Notes: generated from the sequence alone by a model not told the origin. DNA of 64,000 nucleotides from Chloroflexota bacterium (GCA_014874475.1 JADBJJ010000027.1:221793-285792); one strand, 5' to 3'. Shown: positions 18,887 to 29,500, counted from the stretch's first letter. Translations and numbers: made by a program.

Positions 18887-19978
18887 ATGAGAACGATTAT
18901 CACGATATGTGCGCTGCTGATGGTAGTGGCGGCATGCACTCCAAAGCCATTTGCCAGTCCCCTGACCTCGCACTCCACCCTGCCGACTCTGCCCTCTTCG
19001 CCGCTGCCGTCGCCCGCCCGTTGGGAGGACGTCACCCCCATCGGCGACATTTTGGCCGACCCAGCCGGCTACCAGGGGCGGGAGGTGACCATCATCGCCT
19101 ACTACCGGGGGTGGGACCTGCTGAGGGAGGCCGGAAGTGGCCCACCGCGTACCCGCAGCGACATCGCCGTCGCTGACGCGACCGGGGCTATCTACATCGC
19201 TCTGGCCGGAGAAGAGGCTATGAGCGGCTTGCCGCCGCTCTCCCCCTCTCAGGTGGAATCCACCGAGACCCTGCTCCGTCTGCACGGGAGGGTAGAGATG
19301 ACCGACGCTGGTCAGCCGTACATCCGAGTCCTGAAAATGGAAGTGGTAGAAGGGTTGCCCGCCCGGGTCCTCCTGCGGGTCCGCCAAACGGGCGGCATCG
19401 CCGGGATGGATCAGGAACTGATGGTGCTCTCCGACGGCACGCTCTACTTCCTGGATCGGAGAACTCGCACCCATATCCGCTGGAAGACCGACCCCACCCA
19501 GGTCGCCCAGGTGGTGGAGGGTCTCCGCCCGTTTCTGGACAAGGAGGTGGGCACGCGGGTCCCGGACGGCTTCGCCTACGCCGTCACCGTCCAGGATGGG
19601 GGGCAGGTGAGGACGGCCATCTTTTACGAGGGGAAACTCTCCGAAGAGGCAGCCCAGGCCCTGGCCCCGATTCAGGCCTGGTTCGGCGAGGCGATGGGCC
19701 GGGGCGCTCGCCCAACCCCCACCCCGGGAGCATACCCCGGCGCGGTGATGGCCGCCGTCCGGAGGCTGGCGGAGGACCGGGACATCCCGCCCGAGGAGAT
19801 CACCGTAGCGTCGTGGGAGCCGGTAGATTGGCCGGATACCAGCCTGGGCTGTCCGGAGCCGGGGATGATGTACGCGCAGGTCATCGTTCCGGGCTATCGG
19901 GTCGTCCTGGAGGCGCGCGGCGACCTCTATCGCGCCCACACCGACCAGACAGGGGCGCGGGTCGTCTTCTGCCCCTGA
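18887..19978 (+). CDS. Lipoprotein with OB-like domain
   Basis: The 363-residue protein begins with a lipoprotein signal peptide and lipobox (MVVAAC, Cys17), then a Ser/Pro/Thr-rich linker. Residues about 43-150 (DILADPAGYQGREVTIIAYY, then IAVADATGAIYI) look like an OB-fold domain of exported stress or DNA-binding-like proteins. The last 80 residues contain TSLGCPEPGMMYAQVIVPGY, a conserved C-terminal module I associate with exported proteins of Chloroflexota and cyanobacteria. The good ribosome binding site supports ATG 18887. A clear terminator follows. The role is unknown. Confidence 0.7.
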   Translation: MRTIITICALLMVVAACTPKPFASPLTSHSTLPTLPSSPLPSPARWEDVTPIGDILADPAGYQGREVTIIAYYRGWDLLREAGSGPPRTRSDIAVADATGAIYIALAGEEAMSGLPPLSPSQVESTETLLRLHGRVEMTDAGQPYIRVLKMEVVEGLPARVLLRVRQTGGIAGMDQELMVLSDGTLYFLDRRTRTHIRWKTDPTQVAQVVEGLRPFLDKEVGTRVPDGFAYAVTVQDGGQVRTAIFYEGKLSEEAAQALAPIQAWFGEAMGRGARPTPTPGAYPGAVMAAVRRLAEDRDIPPEEITVASWEPVDWPDTSLGCPEPGMMYAQVIVPGYRVVLEARGDLYRAHTDQTGARVVFCP

Positions 19979-20019
19979 GCAACGGTCAAAGACCGGGACC
20001 GTCTCTCAAACAGAAATGC

Positions 20020-20056
20020 GCCGGGCATCGCTGCCAGTGCCCGGCACGTTTTGTTT
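20020..20056 (+). terminator. Rho-independent terminator of the lipoprotein gene
   Basis: Perfect 8-bp arms (gccgggca at 20020-20027 and tgcccggc at 20038-20045) with a 10-base loop are followed by acgttttgttt. It lies 42 bases after the stop codon and borders the non-coding element that begins at 20058. Confidence 0.75.
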
Positions 20057-20100
20057 CGCTGAGTAACTGCTCAGCCTCACCCCAGTTTTCACCGCCGACC

Positions 20101-20270
20101 GCGCCGCCGTGAACGGGCGGCGCTGGGAATGTTTTTTTCCGTGGGGTAACCCCGCAAGGCCGACTCTTCTAGGTCGGTGCGGCCAAGGGCAAACTCGGTG
20201 TTTGATAAGTCCACGCCGTCGAATGAATTCGACGGCTGAACAGTTGGAAACCCGCTGAAGCGGGTTGTCG
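20101..20270 (+). ncRNA. Structured RNA candidate resembling a HEARO/omega RNA (IscB-associated)
   Basis: On the + strand this region has a GC hairpin (gcgccgcc at 20101-20108 with ggcggcgc at 20116-20123), a T7 run at 20132-20138, the small hairpin in gtggggtaaccccgc (20141-20154), and a stem around ccgac/gtcgg inside gcc...ggc (20159-20183). Two palindromic stems follow at 20215-20266. The order of elements and the ttccgtggggtaaccccgca segment resemble, from memory, the scaffold of HEARO RNAs. No IscB-like ORF is adjacent. Recognition from memory only. Confidence 0.4.
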
Positions 20271-20334
20271 CCGCGGCGCACGGCCCGCTTCAGCGGGCCT
20301 GCACCGCTCTCAGGCGGTGAATTCATTCACCGCC
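20215..20334. repeat. Four nested palindromes arranged as a mirror pair
   Basis: Perfect palindromes lie at 20215-20236 (10-bp arms), 20249-20266 (8-bp arms), 20282-20299 (8-bp arms) and 20313-20334 (10-bp arms). The second and third share the core CCCGCT/AGCGGG with reverse-complementary centres (GA against TC). The first and fourth share GAATGAATTC and its reverse complement. The region can therefore fold as four hairpins or one long one. Confidence 0.85.
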
Positions 20335-20376
20335 GAGGGCACGCTGAGCAGTAACTTCGCTGAGAGGTTCCCCCTG

Positions 20377-20404
20377 TTGTCTCTGCCCCGAATTGGAGTA
20401 AAAT
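20377..20404 (+). promoter_or_regulatory. Candidate promoter for the GATase1-like/flippase gene
   Basis: TTGTCT (20377-20382) and TAAAAT (20399-20404) are separated by 16 bases and stand about 100 bases before the chosen start. They lie just outside the right end of the non-coding element. Similarity to the consensus is fair, with no other support. Confidence 0.4.
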
Positions 20405-20502
20405 ATCTCCCATCAGCGAACAGCGATGCGCCTGCTCGCCGTGGCATCCTTGATGATTCTGTATCCGTACCCCTAATCCTGCATCCTGTCACTGGAGGTC
20501 TT

Positions 20503-23052
20503 ATGTTCAGGTACCGCACACTTTGCATCGGCCTTCTGTTATCTTTTCTGTTCTCCCTTTTTGTCTCTCCCGTCCTGGCGGCAAGTTCTCCTCCTCTCCA
20601 GGTCTACTACGCCGGGCCCGAGGGCGGCGTGCGGACCGCCCTCACCCTGGCCCCCGACTTCCGCCTGGTCTCCGACCCGACCGAGGCCGACGTCCTGGTC
20701 CTCAACGGCGTCATCCCCGACCCGGAGGGACTGGCGGCTCGCGTCCGGGAGGGGGTGGGGCTGGTGCTCATCCTGGGCCCGGACCTCTCCGCCCGCCAGG
20801 TGGAGGCCCTCCTGGGCTTCCCGGTGGCGTTGACGGTGCGGGAGGAGCCGCTCAGCCTGGTCGCGATGGCGGGGATAGACGACCCCATTTTGACCGGGAT
20901 TGCCTGGACCAGCGCGCCGCAGGTCCGCCAGCGCTACGATGCGATGCCCCTTCTCTCGGCCCTGACACCGCTGGTGGTGGGCTTTGAAGAGGGCTCCTGG
21001 GTCCTCTGGTCTGCTCTGGGCGAACGGGCGTATATCTTCAATGCCTTTCTGGACGAGGCCAACCCCCAGTTCCAGAGTTGGGCGTACTTCAATTACTTCA
21101 TCTACCACCTGACGATGAGAGCGGCAGGTCGGACCCCTCTCTCCTTTGCCGACTACCCGGCCTCCCCTGTGCCCCATGCACAGGATCGGCTGGTCCTCTA
21201 CCTCATACTGGCGGGGATGCTGGTGGTGGCCGCGCTGATTTTCTGGTCCGTCCGGCGCTACAGCCGTGCCCACCCCGAACTGCTGGACGCGCTGGTGGCC
21301 GACCGGCGGGACTTTGTCGCCCGGGAGGCGGGGACGGCCTGGGAGAACGTAGGCTTCCACCGTCCTCTGGCGGGCTTCTTTGTCGCCTTGATGATGGGGC
21401 TGGTCCTCTTTATCCCCCTCATCATCTACCAGAACCTGGTCCTCCCTGTCTACATCCTCCCTTCTGCCCAGGCGCTGGGCATCTGGGGCCGGGTGGTCCA
21501 GTTTTTCAACTTCCTCTGGCTCCTCTTTGACCTGGGTACCAGCGCAGCCTTCATCAAGTTCTTCGCCCAGTACCGGGTCCACGACCCCCGCCGGGCCATC
21601 CAGTATGGCCAGGTCTTCGTCTGGTGGCAGGCCCTCTCCGGCGCGTTCCAGGTGGCCATGGTGACAGCCGTGGCGGGCACGCTTCTCCCGAGAACGCCGT
21701 ATGCCCTCTACACCTGGAGCGTTATCATCCACACCTTCATCCAGATTCCCGGCTTCTACCAGGCGATGCGGCACGGGCTGATGGCCTGGCAGCGGTTTGA
21801 CTACGCCCAGATTCTGGATATCGGCCTCTATCTCATCTTCCCCATCATCGCCCAGCCGGTGCTGGTGACGCTGATGGTGCGCTGGGGGATGGCGCACCCC
21901 ATCTTCGGCGGGCCGATGGGGGGGTTGCTGGGGCTGGGGATGGCCGCCTACGCCTCCGAACTCCTCACCTTCCTGGTGGGCCTCTATCTCTACCGGCGGC
22001 TGGGTTACAATGCTCGTCTTCTCTTTCTGGCTCACTTTGACTGGAAGGTCTTCAAGGAGGCTATCCGCTTCGGCGTCTTTGAGATGCTGGGGTCCATCGC
22101 ATGGGCAGCGGGCCAGGCACTGGAGATTCTCATCACCCAGACCCGTCTGGTCAACTACACCGAGGTCTGGGGGAACTGGACCCTGGCCCAGAACTTTATC
22201 TTCGCCTACAACGTCCTGAGCACCCTCTACTCCAACCTGATGTCCTCCATCTCCGAGGCTATTTCCCACGCCCGTAAGGTGCTGAGCCAGTACTACTCGG
22301 TGATGGCCTACAAGTGGGGCGGCATCATCAGCGCCTTTATCGGCGCGGTCCTACTGGCCGTGGCCGATCGCTTTATCCTGGGCGCTTCGGGGCCGGAGTT
22401 CGTCCGCGCGGCTATGTATGCCGTCCCCCTCATCATCTGGGGCGCCATCCAGTATCCCTCGTGGGTCGGCGATAACGTCCAATTGGGGGCCAACCGTCCC
22501 TATCTGAAATCCATCCTGGTGGCCGGGGAGCAGGCCATCCGCATCATCCTGGCGCTCATCCTGCTGCGCCGCTACCAGATCAATGCCCTCATCTTCGCCT
22601 ACTTTGTGGCGCTGCTGACGAAGGACATTGTCGCCTATTTTGTCAACCACCGGCTCTGCTTTCCCCAGCGGTTCTATTTCTGGCAGTCGTTGGGGGCGCC
22701 ACTGCTGGCGGGGACGGCCCACTATCTGGTTCTGCGCTGGCTCACGGGCCTGATCTGGCAGGGGGATCAGGTGACCAGCGTGCTCATCTTCTTCATCGGC
22801 ATTCTGCCCTCCTTCCCGCTCTTCGCCTTATTCTACGGGTTCTTTGGGGGATGGGACGACGAGACGCTGGCAGAAGTCCGGCTGGCGGTGAATCTGACGG
22901 GCTTTGTGCGGCCACTGGCCTGGCTCTTCTGGGGCGCCAGCGCGCTGGGGGCGCGCCTGAGCCCCTTGCACGGACGCTTCCCCATCACCATCCGCCCCGC
23001 CGCACTGGAGGAGGCCCGCTCCCTCACCGAGGAGCGCGTCAAACTGATTTAG
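20503..23052 (+). CDS. GATase1-like exported domain fused to a MOP-type flippase-like membrane protein
   Basis: I start at ATG 20503 (849 residues), preceded by tggaggtctt. This gives a signal peptide ([20 protein letters not shown]...). Residues about 32-210 read as an alpha/beta class-I amidotransferase-like domain with no obvious catalytic Cys (for example [15 protein letters not shown] and [12 protein letters not shown]). After a helix at about 228-248 the remaining 600 residues hold about a dozen membrane segments, with features of polysaccharide/lipid flippases such as MELL-type loops and [20 protein letters not shown]. Export of a surface glycan is the likely role. The fused architecture is unusual, so function remains inferred. 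Confidence 0.6.
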   Translation: MFRYRTLCIGLLLSFLFSLFVSPVLAASSPPLQVYYAGPEGGVRTALTLAPDFRLVSDPTEADVLVLNGVIPDPEGLAARVREGVGLVLILGPDLSARQVEALLGFPVALTVREEPLSLVAMAGIDDPILTGIAWTSAPQVRQRYDAMPLLSALTPLVVGFEEGSWVLWSALGERAYIFNAFLDEANPQFQSWAYFNYFIYHLTMRAAGRTPLSFADYPASPVPHAQDRLVLYLILAGMLVVAALIFWSVRRYSRAHPELLDALVADRRDFVAREAGTAWENVGFHRPLAGFFVALMMGLVLFIPLIIYQNLVLPVYILPSAQALGIWGRVVQFFNFLWLLFDLGTSAAFIKFFAQYRVHDPRRAIQYGQVFVWWQALSGAFQVAMVTAVAGTLLPRTPYALYTWSVIIHTFIQIPGFYQAMRHGLMAWQRFDYAQILDIGLYLIFPIIAQPVLVTLMVRWGMAHPIFGGPMGGLLGLGMAAYASELLTFLVGLYLYRRLGYNARLLFLAHFDWKVFKEAIRFGVFEMLGSIAWAAGQALEILITQTRLVNYTEVWGNWTLAQNFIFAYNVLSTLYSNLMSSISEAISHARKVLSQYYSVMAYKWGGIISAFIGAVLLAVADRFILGASGPEFVRAAMYAVPLIIWGAIQYPSWVGDNVQLGANRPYLKSILVAGEQAIRIILALILLRRYQINALIFAYFVALLTKDIVAYFVNHRLCFPQRFYFWQSLGAPLLAGTAHYLVLRWLTGLIWQGDQVTSVLIFFIGILPSFPLFALFYGFFGGWDDETLAEVRLAVNLTGFVRPLAWLFWGASALGARLSPLHGRFPITIRPAALEEARSLTEERVKLI

Positions 23053-23101
23053 GGTATCGCGCGCACTCCCGTTTACGGAACCCGCCGCGCGCAGCACACC
23101 T

Positions 23102-23803
23102 ATGCCCACGATTCTGGTCGTAGAAGACGAACCCGTTCTCCTGGAGACACTGGAATATAACCTGAAGCGGGAGGGCTACCGGGTCCTGACCGCCACCGAC
23201 GGGCGGGCGGCGATGGAGACATTTCGGCGGGAGCGCCCGGACCTGGTTGTCCTGGATGTGATGCTCCCGGACATAGATGGCTTTGAGGTTTGCCGGATTC
23301 TCCGGCGGGAGACGACGGTCCCCATCCTTATGCTCACTGCCCGCACCGACGAAGTGGATAAGGTCGTCGGGCTGGAGGTGGGCGCGGACGACTATGTGAC
23401 CAAGCCCTTCAGCATGCGGGAACTGCTGGCGCGGGTGAAGGCTCTCCTGCGTCGGGGGCGCATGCTGCGGGAGGAATTGGCTGCGGAGCGCGTGGCCGGG
23501 CGGGAGCGGCTGGTCTTCGGCGACCTGGTCATAGACGACGCCAGCCGGACAGTTCACTTACGGGGGGAGCCTGTTCCTTTGAAGCCGAAGGAGTACGACC
23601 TGCTCCTCTTCCTGGCTCGCCATCGAGGGATCGTCCTCTCACGTGAACTGATCCTGGAGCGAGTCTGGGGGTGGGATTTCATCGGCGGGAGCCGCACTGT
23701 GGACGTCCACATCCGCTGGCTGCGGGAGAAACTGGAGGACGACCCGACCAACCCCACCCGCATCGTGACCGTTCGGGGGGTTGGGTACCGGTTTGAAGGG
23801 TGA
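23102..23803 (+). CDS. OmpR/PhoB-family response regulator
   Basis: The receiver domain has the acidic pair at 8-10 (EDE), phospho-acceptor Asp52 in [12 protein letters not shown], Thr79 and Lys101 (VTKPF). The winged-helix DNA-binding domain follows (about 130-233, with [18 protein letters not shown] and [15 protein letters not shown]). The length of 233 residues is normal. Its partner kinase starts 58 bases later. It is a good candidate to bind the 11-bp repeats upstream of pstS, though this is inferred from family and proximity only. Confidence 0.93.
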   Translation: MPTILVVEDEPVLLETLEYNLKREGYRVLTATDGRAAMETFRRERPDLVVLDVMLPDIDGFEVCRILRRETTVPILMLTARTDEVDKVVGLEVGADDYVTKPFSMRELLARVKALLRRGRMLREELAAERVAGRERLVFGDLVIDDASRTVHLRGEPVPLKPKEYDLLLFLARHRGIVLSRELILERVWGWDFIGGSRTVDVHIRWLREKLEDDPTNPTRIVTVRGVGYRFEG

Positions 23804-23861
23804 GCCTTACCCCCACTCCGCTCCATTTGTCGCTGGGGACGGGGTGTAAAAGAGATGCGTT

Positions 23862-25619
23862 ATGAAACCCTTTCGCAGTCTCCGCTGGCGATTGCTGGTA
23901 CTCATAGAACTGGTGGTTCTGGTGGTGATGGTGGCTCTGGCCCTCATCCTCTCCGCCACCGTCCGCCGCACCTATCTGGCCCACCTGGAGGAGCAGTTGA
24001 CCGTGGAGGCCCGCCTCATCGGGGATGCGCTGACTCCTGCGATGGCCTCCGGTCCGCCGAATGGATTCCTGGATACCGAAGCCCATCGCTACGCGTCCAT
24101 GCTGGATGCGAGGGTCACCCTTATCGGGCCTGATGGCACCGTCTGGGGGGAGTCCCACGAAGATCTGACGCGGATGGAGAACCACCTGGGCCGGCCTGAG
24201 ATCCAGCAGGCCCTGGCGGAAGGTCGGGGAAGCAGCATCCGCTTCAGTCACACCGTGGGCTATGAGATGATGTACGTGGCGGTGCCGGTGCAGGCCGAGG
24301 GCCAGGTCGTGGGCTTCGTGCGGGTAGCCCTTCCCATTCAGCAGATTCAGGCGAACCTGAATCGTCTGCAGTGGACGGTGGGGCTCATTGCCGTTTTCTC
24401 TGTGGGGCTGATCGGTGCCCTGGTGTTTCTTCGCCTTTCCCCTACCATCGGGGCCATCCATGATCTCTCCGACGCATTGGGGCGGCTGATGGCGGGCGAC
24501 CTGGACGCGCGCGTCCTCCCTCGGACCGACGACGAACTGAGCGACCTGACCCGTTCCTACAACCAGATGGCAGACCGGCTGCGGGAGACTATCCTGGCCC
24601 TGCGGGATGAACAGGCGCGCCCTTCGGGCCTCCTGGAGCGGATGACCGATGGCGTCCTCATCACGGACGGAGAGGGACGGGTGAGCCTCATCAACCCATC
24701 GGCGGCCCGCATGCTGGGCGTCTCTCCAGAGGAGGCTTTGCATCGCTCCTTTATCCAGGTCGTCTGGGACCACCGCCTGGTGGAATTGTGGGAGAAGTGC
24801 CGAAAGAATGGGGAGGAGGGGGCTGGCCTGATTGACCTGGGGCCGCGCCGGCCTATCATCTTCCAGGCCGTGGTTACGCCGCTGGAGGGGGAGGAGGGCG
24901 CGGCGCTGGTGCTCCTGCAGGACCTGACGCGCGTGCGGGAGTTGGAGACGGTGCGGCGGGATTTCGTGGCGAATGTTTCCCACGAACTGCGAACGCCTCT
25001 GGCGACCCTGAAAGCGCTGGTGGAGACGTTACGGGAGGGGGCGCTGGAGGACCCCGGAGCGGCCCGCCGGTTTCTGGAGCGGATGAATGGGGAGTTGGAC
25101 CGGCTGGAGCGGATTGTTGGGGAACTGCTGGAACTGGCACGCATAGACTCAAGGCGAATGCCGCTCCAGATGGCGCGGGTGGCGGTGGTGGAAGTGGTCG
25201 GGCCGCCGGTGGAGGAACTGCGCCCCCTGGCGGAGCGGGGCGGTCTTCGGCTGACGGTGTCTCTGGCCCCCGACCTTCCCCCGATTCTGGTGGACGTGGA
25301 CAGGATGCGGCGGGTGGTCACCAATCTGGTCCACAACGGGATTCAGTTCACCCCTTCCGGCGAGGTGGCGGTGCAGGCAGAGAGAGTGGGAGACGAGGTC
25401 ATCATCTCGGTGCGGGATACGGGGGTTGGAATTGCTCCGGAGGACCTGCCCCGAGTCTTTGAGCGGTTCTACAAAGCCCGGGGGAGCCGGTCAAACGGGG
25501 CGGGGCTGGGCCTGGCGATCGCCAAGCACATCGTCCTGGCCCACGGCGGGCGCATCTGGGCGGAGAGTGCGCTGGAGCAGGGCAGTACCTTCTACGTGGC
25601 GCTGCCGGTGCGGGAATAG
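23862..25619 (+). CDS. PhoR-type sensor histidine kinase
   Basis: The 585-residue protein has two membrane helices (about 11-32 and 171-191) around an extracytoplasmic sensor, then a HAMP region (about 192-245), a PAS domain (about 255-350), the HisKA dimerisation domain with His374 in [10 protein letters not shown], and an ATPase domain with [28 protein letters not shown] and [12 protein letters not shown]. This order matches PhoR-type kinases. It likely phosphorylates the regulator encoded just upstream. A collapsed copy of this gene lies at 31186-31341. Confidence 0.93.
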   Translation: MKPFRSLRWRLLVLIELVVLVVMVALALILSATVRRTYLAHLEEQLTVEARLIGDALTPAMASGPPNGFLDTEAHRYASMLDARVTLIGPDGTVWGESHEDLTRMENHLGRPEIQQALAEGRGSSIRFSHTVGYEMMYVAVPVQAEGQVVGFVRVALPIQQIQANLNRLQWTVGLIAVFSVGLIGALVFLRLSPTIGAIHDLSDALGRLMAGDLDARVLPRTDDELSDLTRSYNQMADRLRETILALRDEQARPSGLLERMTDGVLITDGEGRVSLINPSAARMLGVSPEEALHRSFIQVVWDHRLVELWEKCRKNGEEGAGLIDLGPRRPIIFQAVVTPLEGEEGAALVLLQDLTRVRELETVRRDFVANVSHELRTPLATLKALVETLREGALEDPGAARRFLERMNGELDRLERIVGELLELARIDSRRMPLQMARVAVVEVVGPPVEELRPLAERGGLRLTVSLAPDLPPILVDVDRMRRVVTNLVHNGIQFTPSGEVAVQAERVGDEVIISVRDTGVGIAPEDLPRVFERFYKARGSRSNGAGLGLAIAKHIVLAHGGRIWAESALEQGSTFYVALPVRE

Positions 25620-25640
25620 TGCGGCCAGTGGCGGCGACGG

Positions 25641-25678
25641 TTGCGGCGGGCGGCAAAACCGCCCGCCGCAATGTTTCT
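25641..25678 (+). terminator. Hairpin terminator between convergent genes
   Basis: A perfect 13-bp stem (ttgcggcgggcgg / ccgcccgccgcaa) with a 5-base CAAAA loop begins 22 bases after the kinase stop and is followed by tgtttct. It separates the kinase from the convergent gene ending at 25704. The sequence just after it resembles part of the element at 20128-20159 (see findings). Confidence 0.7.
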
Positions 25679-25703
25679 CCCGGAGGGAAACCCGGGATGG
25701 TGA

Positions 25704-26555
25704 CTACTGCCCTCCGGCTGTTCGCCGACGACGCAGTGCCCAGAAGATTGGCACCCAGAGCACCAAGCCGGCCAGCCACCACCCCCTCGCTGCCCCGGAA
25801 GTCCCGCCAGTCCGGCCCGTCTCCGGCAGAAGGACCGGGATCGGAGTTGGAGTAAAAGTGGGAGCCGGTGCTGGCGGGGGTGGAGGGGCAGTGGGTACAG
25901 GGGCCGGTGGCGGCGTTCCTATAGTAGCGGTGGCCGGTACTTCAATGCTGTAGGTCAGATAGGGACGGGTATTCAGGGAGTTAGCCGTCAGGCGGCGGGC
26001 GGCGGCCCAGTTGTCGGTCACCGCATTGGGATCGGCGGCCGCAATCGCCAGGCCGTAGTTGGGCTGGGCGCTGGAGACCCATGCCTGTACCAATGAAGTC
26101 ACATCCCAAGCGAACCACCCCTCGCTGGAAGTGACCATAATGGTGGCGACTGGCGCGCCCAGAGATGGCCAGTTCCCCATATCGGTCCAGTCCACCCCCT
26201 CTACCGTCCAGTCCTGCAACACCGGATGGACGGACATCGGCGCGCCGCCCGGACCGGGCCAGAAGTCATCTACGTAGACAAACAGGGTGGCATTGGGCAC
26301 CACCGCCCCCGGCTGGACACCCAAGGGGAAGTGCAGATAGGTACGGCAGAAGATGGCTTCTCCCGAAATCGTGCCGGTATAGTTCCCGAAAGGGAAGATG
26401 GACGTGCTCCAGCGCTCACCGTACCCTGGGTCCGCCGAAAGAACCCCCACGCTCCGATCGGGGAGAAGATCGGTCCCTCCCTGGGCACGGATTATGGCCG
26501 GCAGCAGAACCAGTCCGAAGAGAATCGGAAAGGCTACCCACCACCGTTTTCGCAT
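25704..26555 (-). CDS. DNRLRE-domain surface protein with an LPETG sorting signal
   Basis: The 283-residue protein has a signal peptide (about 1-24), a DNRLRE-like beta-sandwich (about 30-205, with TYLHFPLG and WFAWDVTSLVQAW), a Pro/Thr-rich spacer (about 209-240), and a C-terminal signal: LPETG at 243-247, hydrophobic segment at about 258-274, then RRRR. That is a classic sortase target, suggesting covalent anchoring to the cell wall. No sortase gene is in the window. It starts 22 bases after the 1466-residue protein's stop, so the two are likely co-transcribed. Confidence 0.8.
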   Translation of the reverse strand: MRKRWWVAFPILFGLVLLPAIIRAQGGTDLLPDRSVGVLSADPGYGERWSTSIFPFGNYTGTISGEAIFCRTYLHFPLGVQPGAVVPNATLFVYVDDFWPGPGGAPMSVHPVLQDWTVEGVDWTDMGNWPSLGAPVATIMVTSSEGWFAWDVTSLVQAWVSSAQPNYGLAIAAADPNAVTDNWAAARRLTANSLNTRPYLTYSIEVPATATIGTPPPAPVPTAPPPPPAPAPTFTPTPIPVLLPETGRTGGTSGAARGWWLAGLVLWVPIFWALRRRRTAGGQ

Positions 26556-26577
26556 AGGTCTCTCCGTAAAATAGAGG

Positions 26578-29500
26578 TTACGGCACCGCCTGCGGCCACC
26601 AGGGCGTGCGGTAGTTCCTCATAACCAGCGGCAGGAAGATGGTGGAATGCCGCGAGGCCACGCCGACTTCTAACGGCCCCGCTAACCGATCTACCACCAC
26701 GACCTGGCGCGGGGTCAGCGCGGCGAAGGGGAATTCGTGCACGTAGCGCCCATCGGTCCGCAGGATCAGGCGGTACGATTGCGGCGGCGCCATCAGTCCC
26801 ACACCCCACGGACCGGTGTCGGTCGGCACGAACTCCAGCACCAGGCCGATGTTCCAGCGACCGCCGGGCGGGATGTCCGGCAGGGCAAAGGCCACCCAGT
26901 CCGCCCCCTGCGCCGCCGTCGGCCAGGTCGTGGCCGTCAGCGTCACGCCGGAGGCAAAGGTGACGGTGACCAGCGGGGTCTTGGCGATGTAATCGCCCCG
27001 GTTAAAGACGTCCACCGTCACGGCGGCCTGGTTCAGGACGCCGCGCACGACGCCATTGACAACCTCGCCAGTGGTCGTGTCGGTGATGGTGTTGATGGTG
27101 TAGCCTGCCACCAGCACCGCGCCGTGCGCTTCCACCGTTTGGATGTTGCCGGTGTGCGTGTAGACCTGCGCAAACGGGTCGGTGTAGGTGATGACCGGGC
27201 CGTAGTTGATGACCGATGTGCCGCTGGCCTCTATCTGCGCGCGGGACTTGAAGATGACGTACATCTGACCGAAGCGCCGGCCGTTTTCCAGCCACGGCAT
27301 CTGGGTGGCATCGTATGTCTCGGAGACGGGGAGCGTGAAGGAGACGAGTGTGCCGTCGGCGACCGTCGTCGTGACGAAGGCGACGGGCCGCAGGCCGGCG
27401 AAGATGGTCGTCGCCGACGTGACGTTGCCCAGCGCCAGAGCGCCCTCCAGTTGGGCGGCTTCGCCGGCGTTCGCCAGCCGGGCATCCAGCGGAGCGGCCC
27501 ACGGCGGCAAGAGGTCCTCCAGTTGCAGGTCGGTCGCCTGCCCCCAGACTGTCTGGATGCATTGGCCGGGGTTGCCCACGCCGATCTCGGCTGCCGGCAC
27601 CTGGAAGTAGCCGGGCAAGCCGTCGGCGCTGACCGCGAAGGCGACCAGTTGTACCCTGCCTGTGTCGGTGAAGGCCGCGTCCACTTCCACGTCGTAGTAC
27701 CAGACGGTGCGCCAGCCCTCCGGGACGGTCGTCTCGTGCAGGAAGGGGAAATCAAAGAACAGCGGTTCTACCGCCTCCGTCTCGGTCACGCTCCGCAGGG
27801 TGACGGTGATGCCCGCCGGCGCGGTCGGCGTGATGGTGAGGTTGGTCAGTGTGATGCCGGTCTGGTTGTTGCGGATCTCCAGGCGGATTTGCGTGCGCTC
27901 ACCGGGGGCGACGCGCGGCCAGAGCAACTCCGGCCCGTGCCGCCCGCCCACATAGACCGTCGCCGCCAGGTCGCCGAAGCCGTAGGATTTGATGAACGGC
28001 TCCCAGCCCACGCAGCGCGGGTCCCAGGGGTCCTCTATCCGCAGGAGGTGGTAGACCTGGTCGTCAAAGGTCGCCACCAGGACCGGCGCGACGGCTTTGT
28101 GCACCTGGGCGTCGGAGGAGAGGCCAAAGACGGCCTGGACGTGCGCGTCCTGGACTTCGTAGCGGCTGGGGCCGACGGCTTTCTGGTGGTAGACGAAGCG
28201 CGCGCCATCGTCAATCTTCATCACCCCTTCCCGATGAAAATGCGGGTACGTGCGCAGAGTGGCGCTGATGAGCAGTCCCTCCCGCCGTTGGCTTTCCAGG
28301 TACTGCTGGAAGTACAGATAGTCGTAGGCGGGGACGGTCACCACCGTCACCAGGTCGGTATCGGTCAGGTAGCCCTGGAGGTGCAGGCCCGTCCAGGAAC
28401 TCCACCAGTCGCCGTACATCGGGCGCAGGTCAAAGCCCAGCCCGCGGAACATGCCCTGGGCGATGAGGGTCTCGTCCTTCCGCAGCGGGGGCATCGTCGG
28501 GTCGAAGTTGGACCAGGTCTTCAGGTACAGCGTCAGGTCGGCGCCCTCGCGGGCGGGGAATTCCAGGACGCGCGTCTCGCCGCGCCCGTCGCCGTCGCGG
28601 TCGGCGCGCATCTCGAAGGTGGTGTTGACGACGGCATGGTATTCCGGCGGCGGGAAGGGGACGATGTCGTAGAAGACGGTGCGCAGTTCCATCGTCTGCG
28701 GGCGGCTCCAGATGTCGGTGTAGGTCACGCGGGGCATCTCCGGCGGGATGGGGATGTGGACGATGCCGCTGGAGAGGTACTCGTGGTAGGGGATGGGGTG
28801 GCCGCCCAGGTTGGTGTAGACCGAGCCGCCCCCGCCCTCCAGCACCAGGCTGGGGCTGACCGGGTCGCTGGTGAAGGAGACCGTCCGCCAGAGCAGTTCG
28901 TGGCTGAAGAGGCCATAGCGGACAGCCGGTTCCAGGTAGTCGTAGGCCGGCAGGTCGCCAAAGTCCCAGGCCAGGGTGAGGGCCGGGAGGAGCAGGTCGC
29001 CGTCGGCGGTGACGGTGATGTATTCGGCGAACTCGGGCGGGATGGTGACCGAGTTGGTGAAGCCGGGCGTGGTGGTAAAGTTGCCGGTGTAGGTGTAGAC
29101 CAGCCGGGGGCCGTTCAGCCAGGTCGGCAGCGAGTAAAAGACGCCGGTGGTGATGGCCGTCGCGCCGTCTATTTGGACAGGGAGCGGGTAGATGGGGACG
29201 GGTGTCTCGTAGAAGAAGATTTCGTTGAGGGCGAAGAGCGTCTCGGAGAGCGCGCCGCCACCGCCCCAGGTATCGGAGACGACGCGCGGGATGATGCGCT
29301 GGTCGTCCACATCCACGATGGGGCTGACGAGGGCCACCACGTCGGTGATGAGGATGTGGTGGGCGCCGGTCTCTTCCTTGTTCTCCAGCGTGAGGGCGAT
29401 GTCGAAGTAGTATCCGTCGGCGGGGAGCGGGTAGAGGCCGTCCAGTTCGATGTCCCGGTCGCCGACCAGCCGGGCGGCCATTTTCACTCCCACCCACAAC

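Larger units (their letters stand above)
20058..20364 (+). mobile_element. Non-coding 307-bp element with imperfect terminal inverted repeats (MITE-like)
   Basis: The left end reads GCTGAGTAACTGCTCAGC (20058-20075) and the right end GCTGAGCAGTAACTTCGCTG (20343-20362). The reverse complement of the left end matches the right for 13 of its first 14 bases or so (GCTGAGCAGT then A or T then AC). Between them are a GC hairpin, a T7 run and four palindromes. It encodes no plausible protein and fills most of the 524-base gap between the lipoprotein and flippase genes. The longer reading frame upstream of the 20503 start just runs through it. Confidence 0.5.

Noticed and set aside
20317-20502. Extending the GATase1-like/flippase gene to the start at 20317
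   Set aside because: It would place 62 extra residues across the palindrome element and promoter, while ATG 20503 gives a good ribosome binding site and a proper signal peptide.
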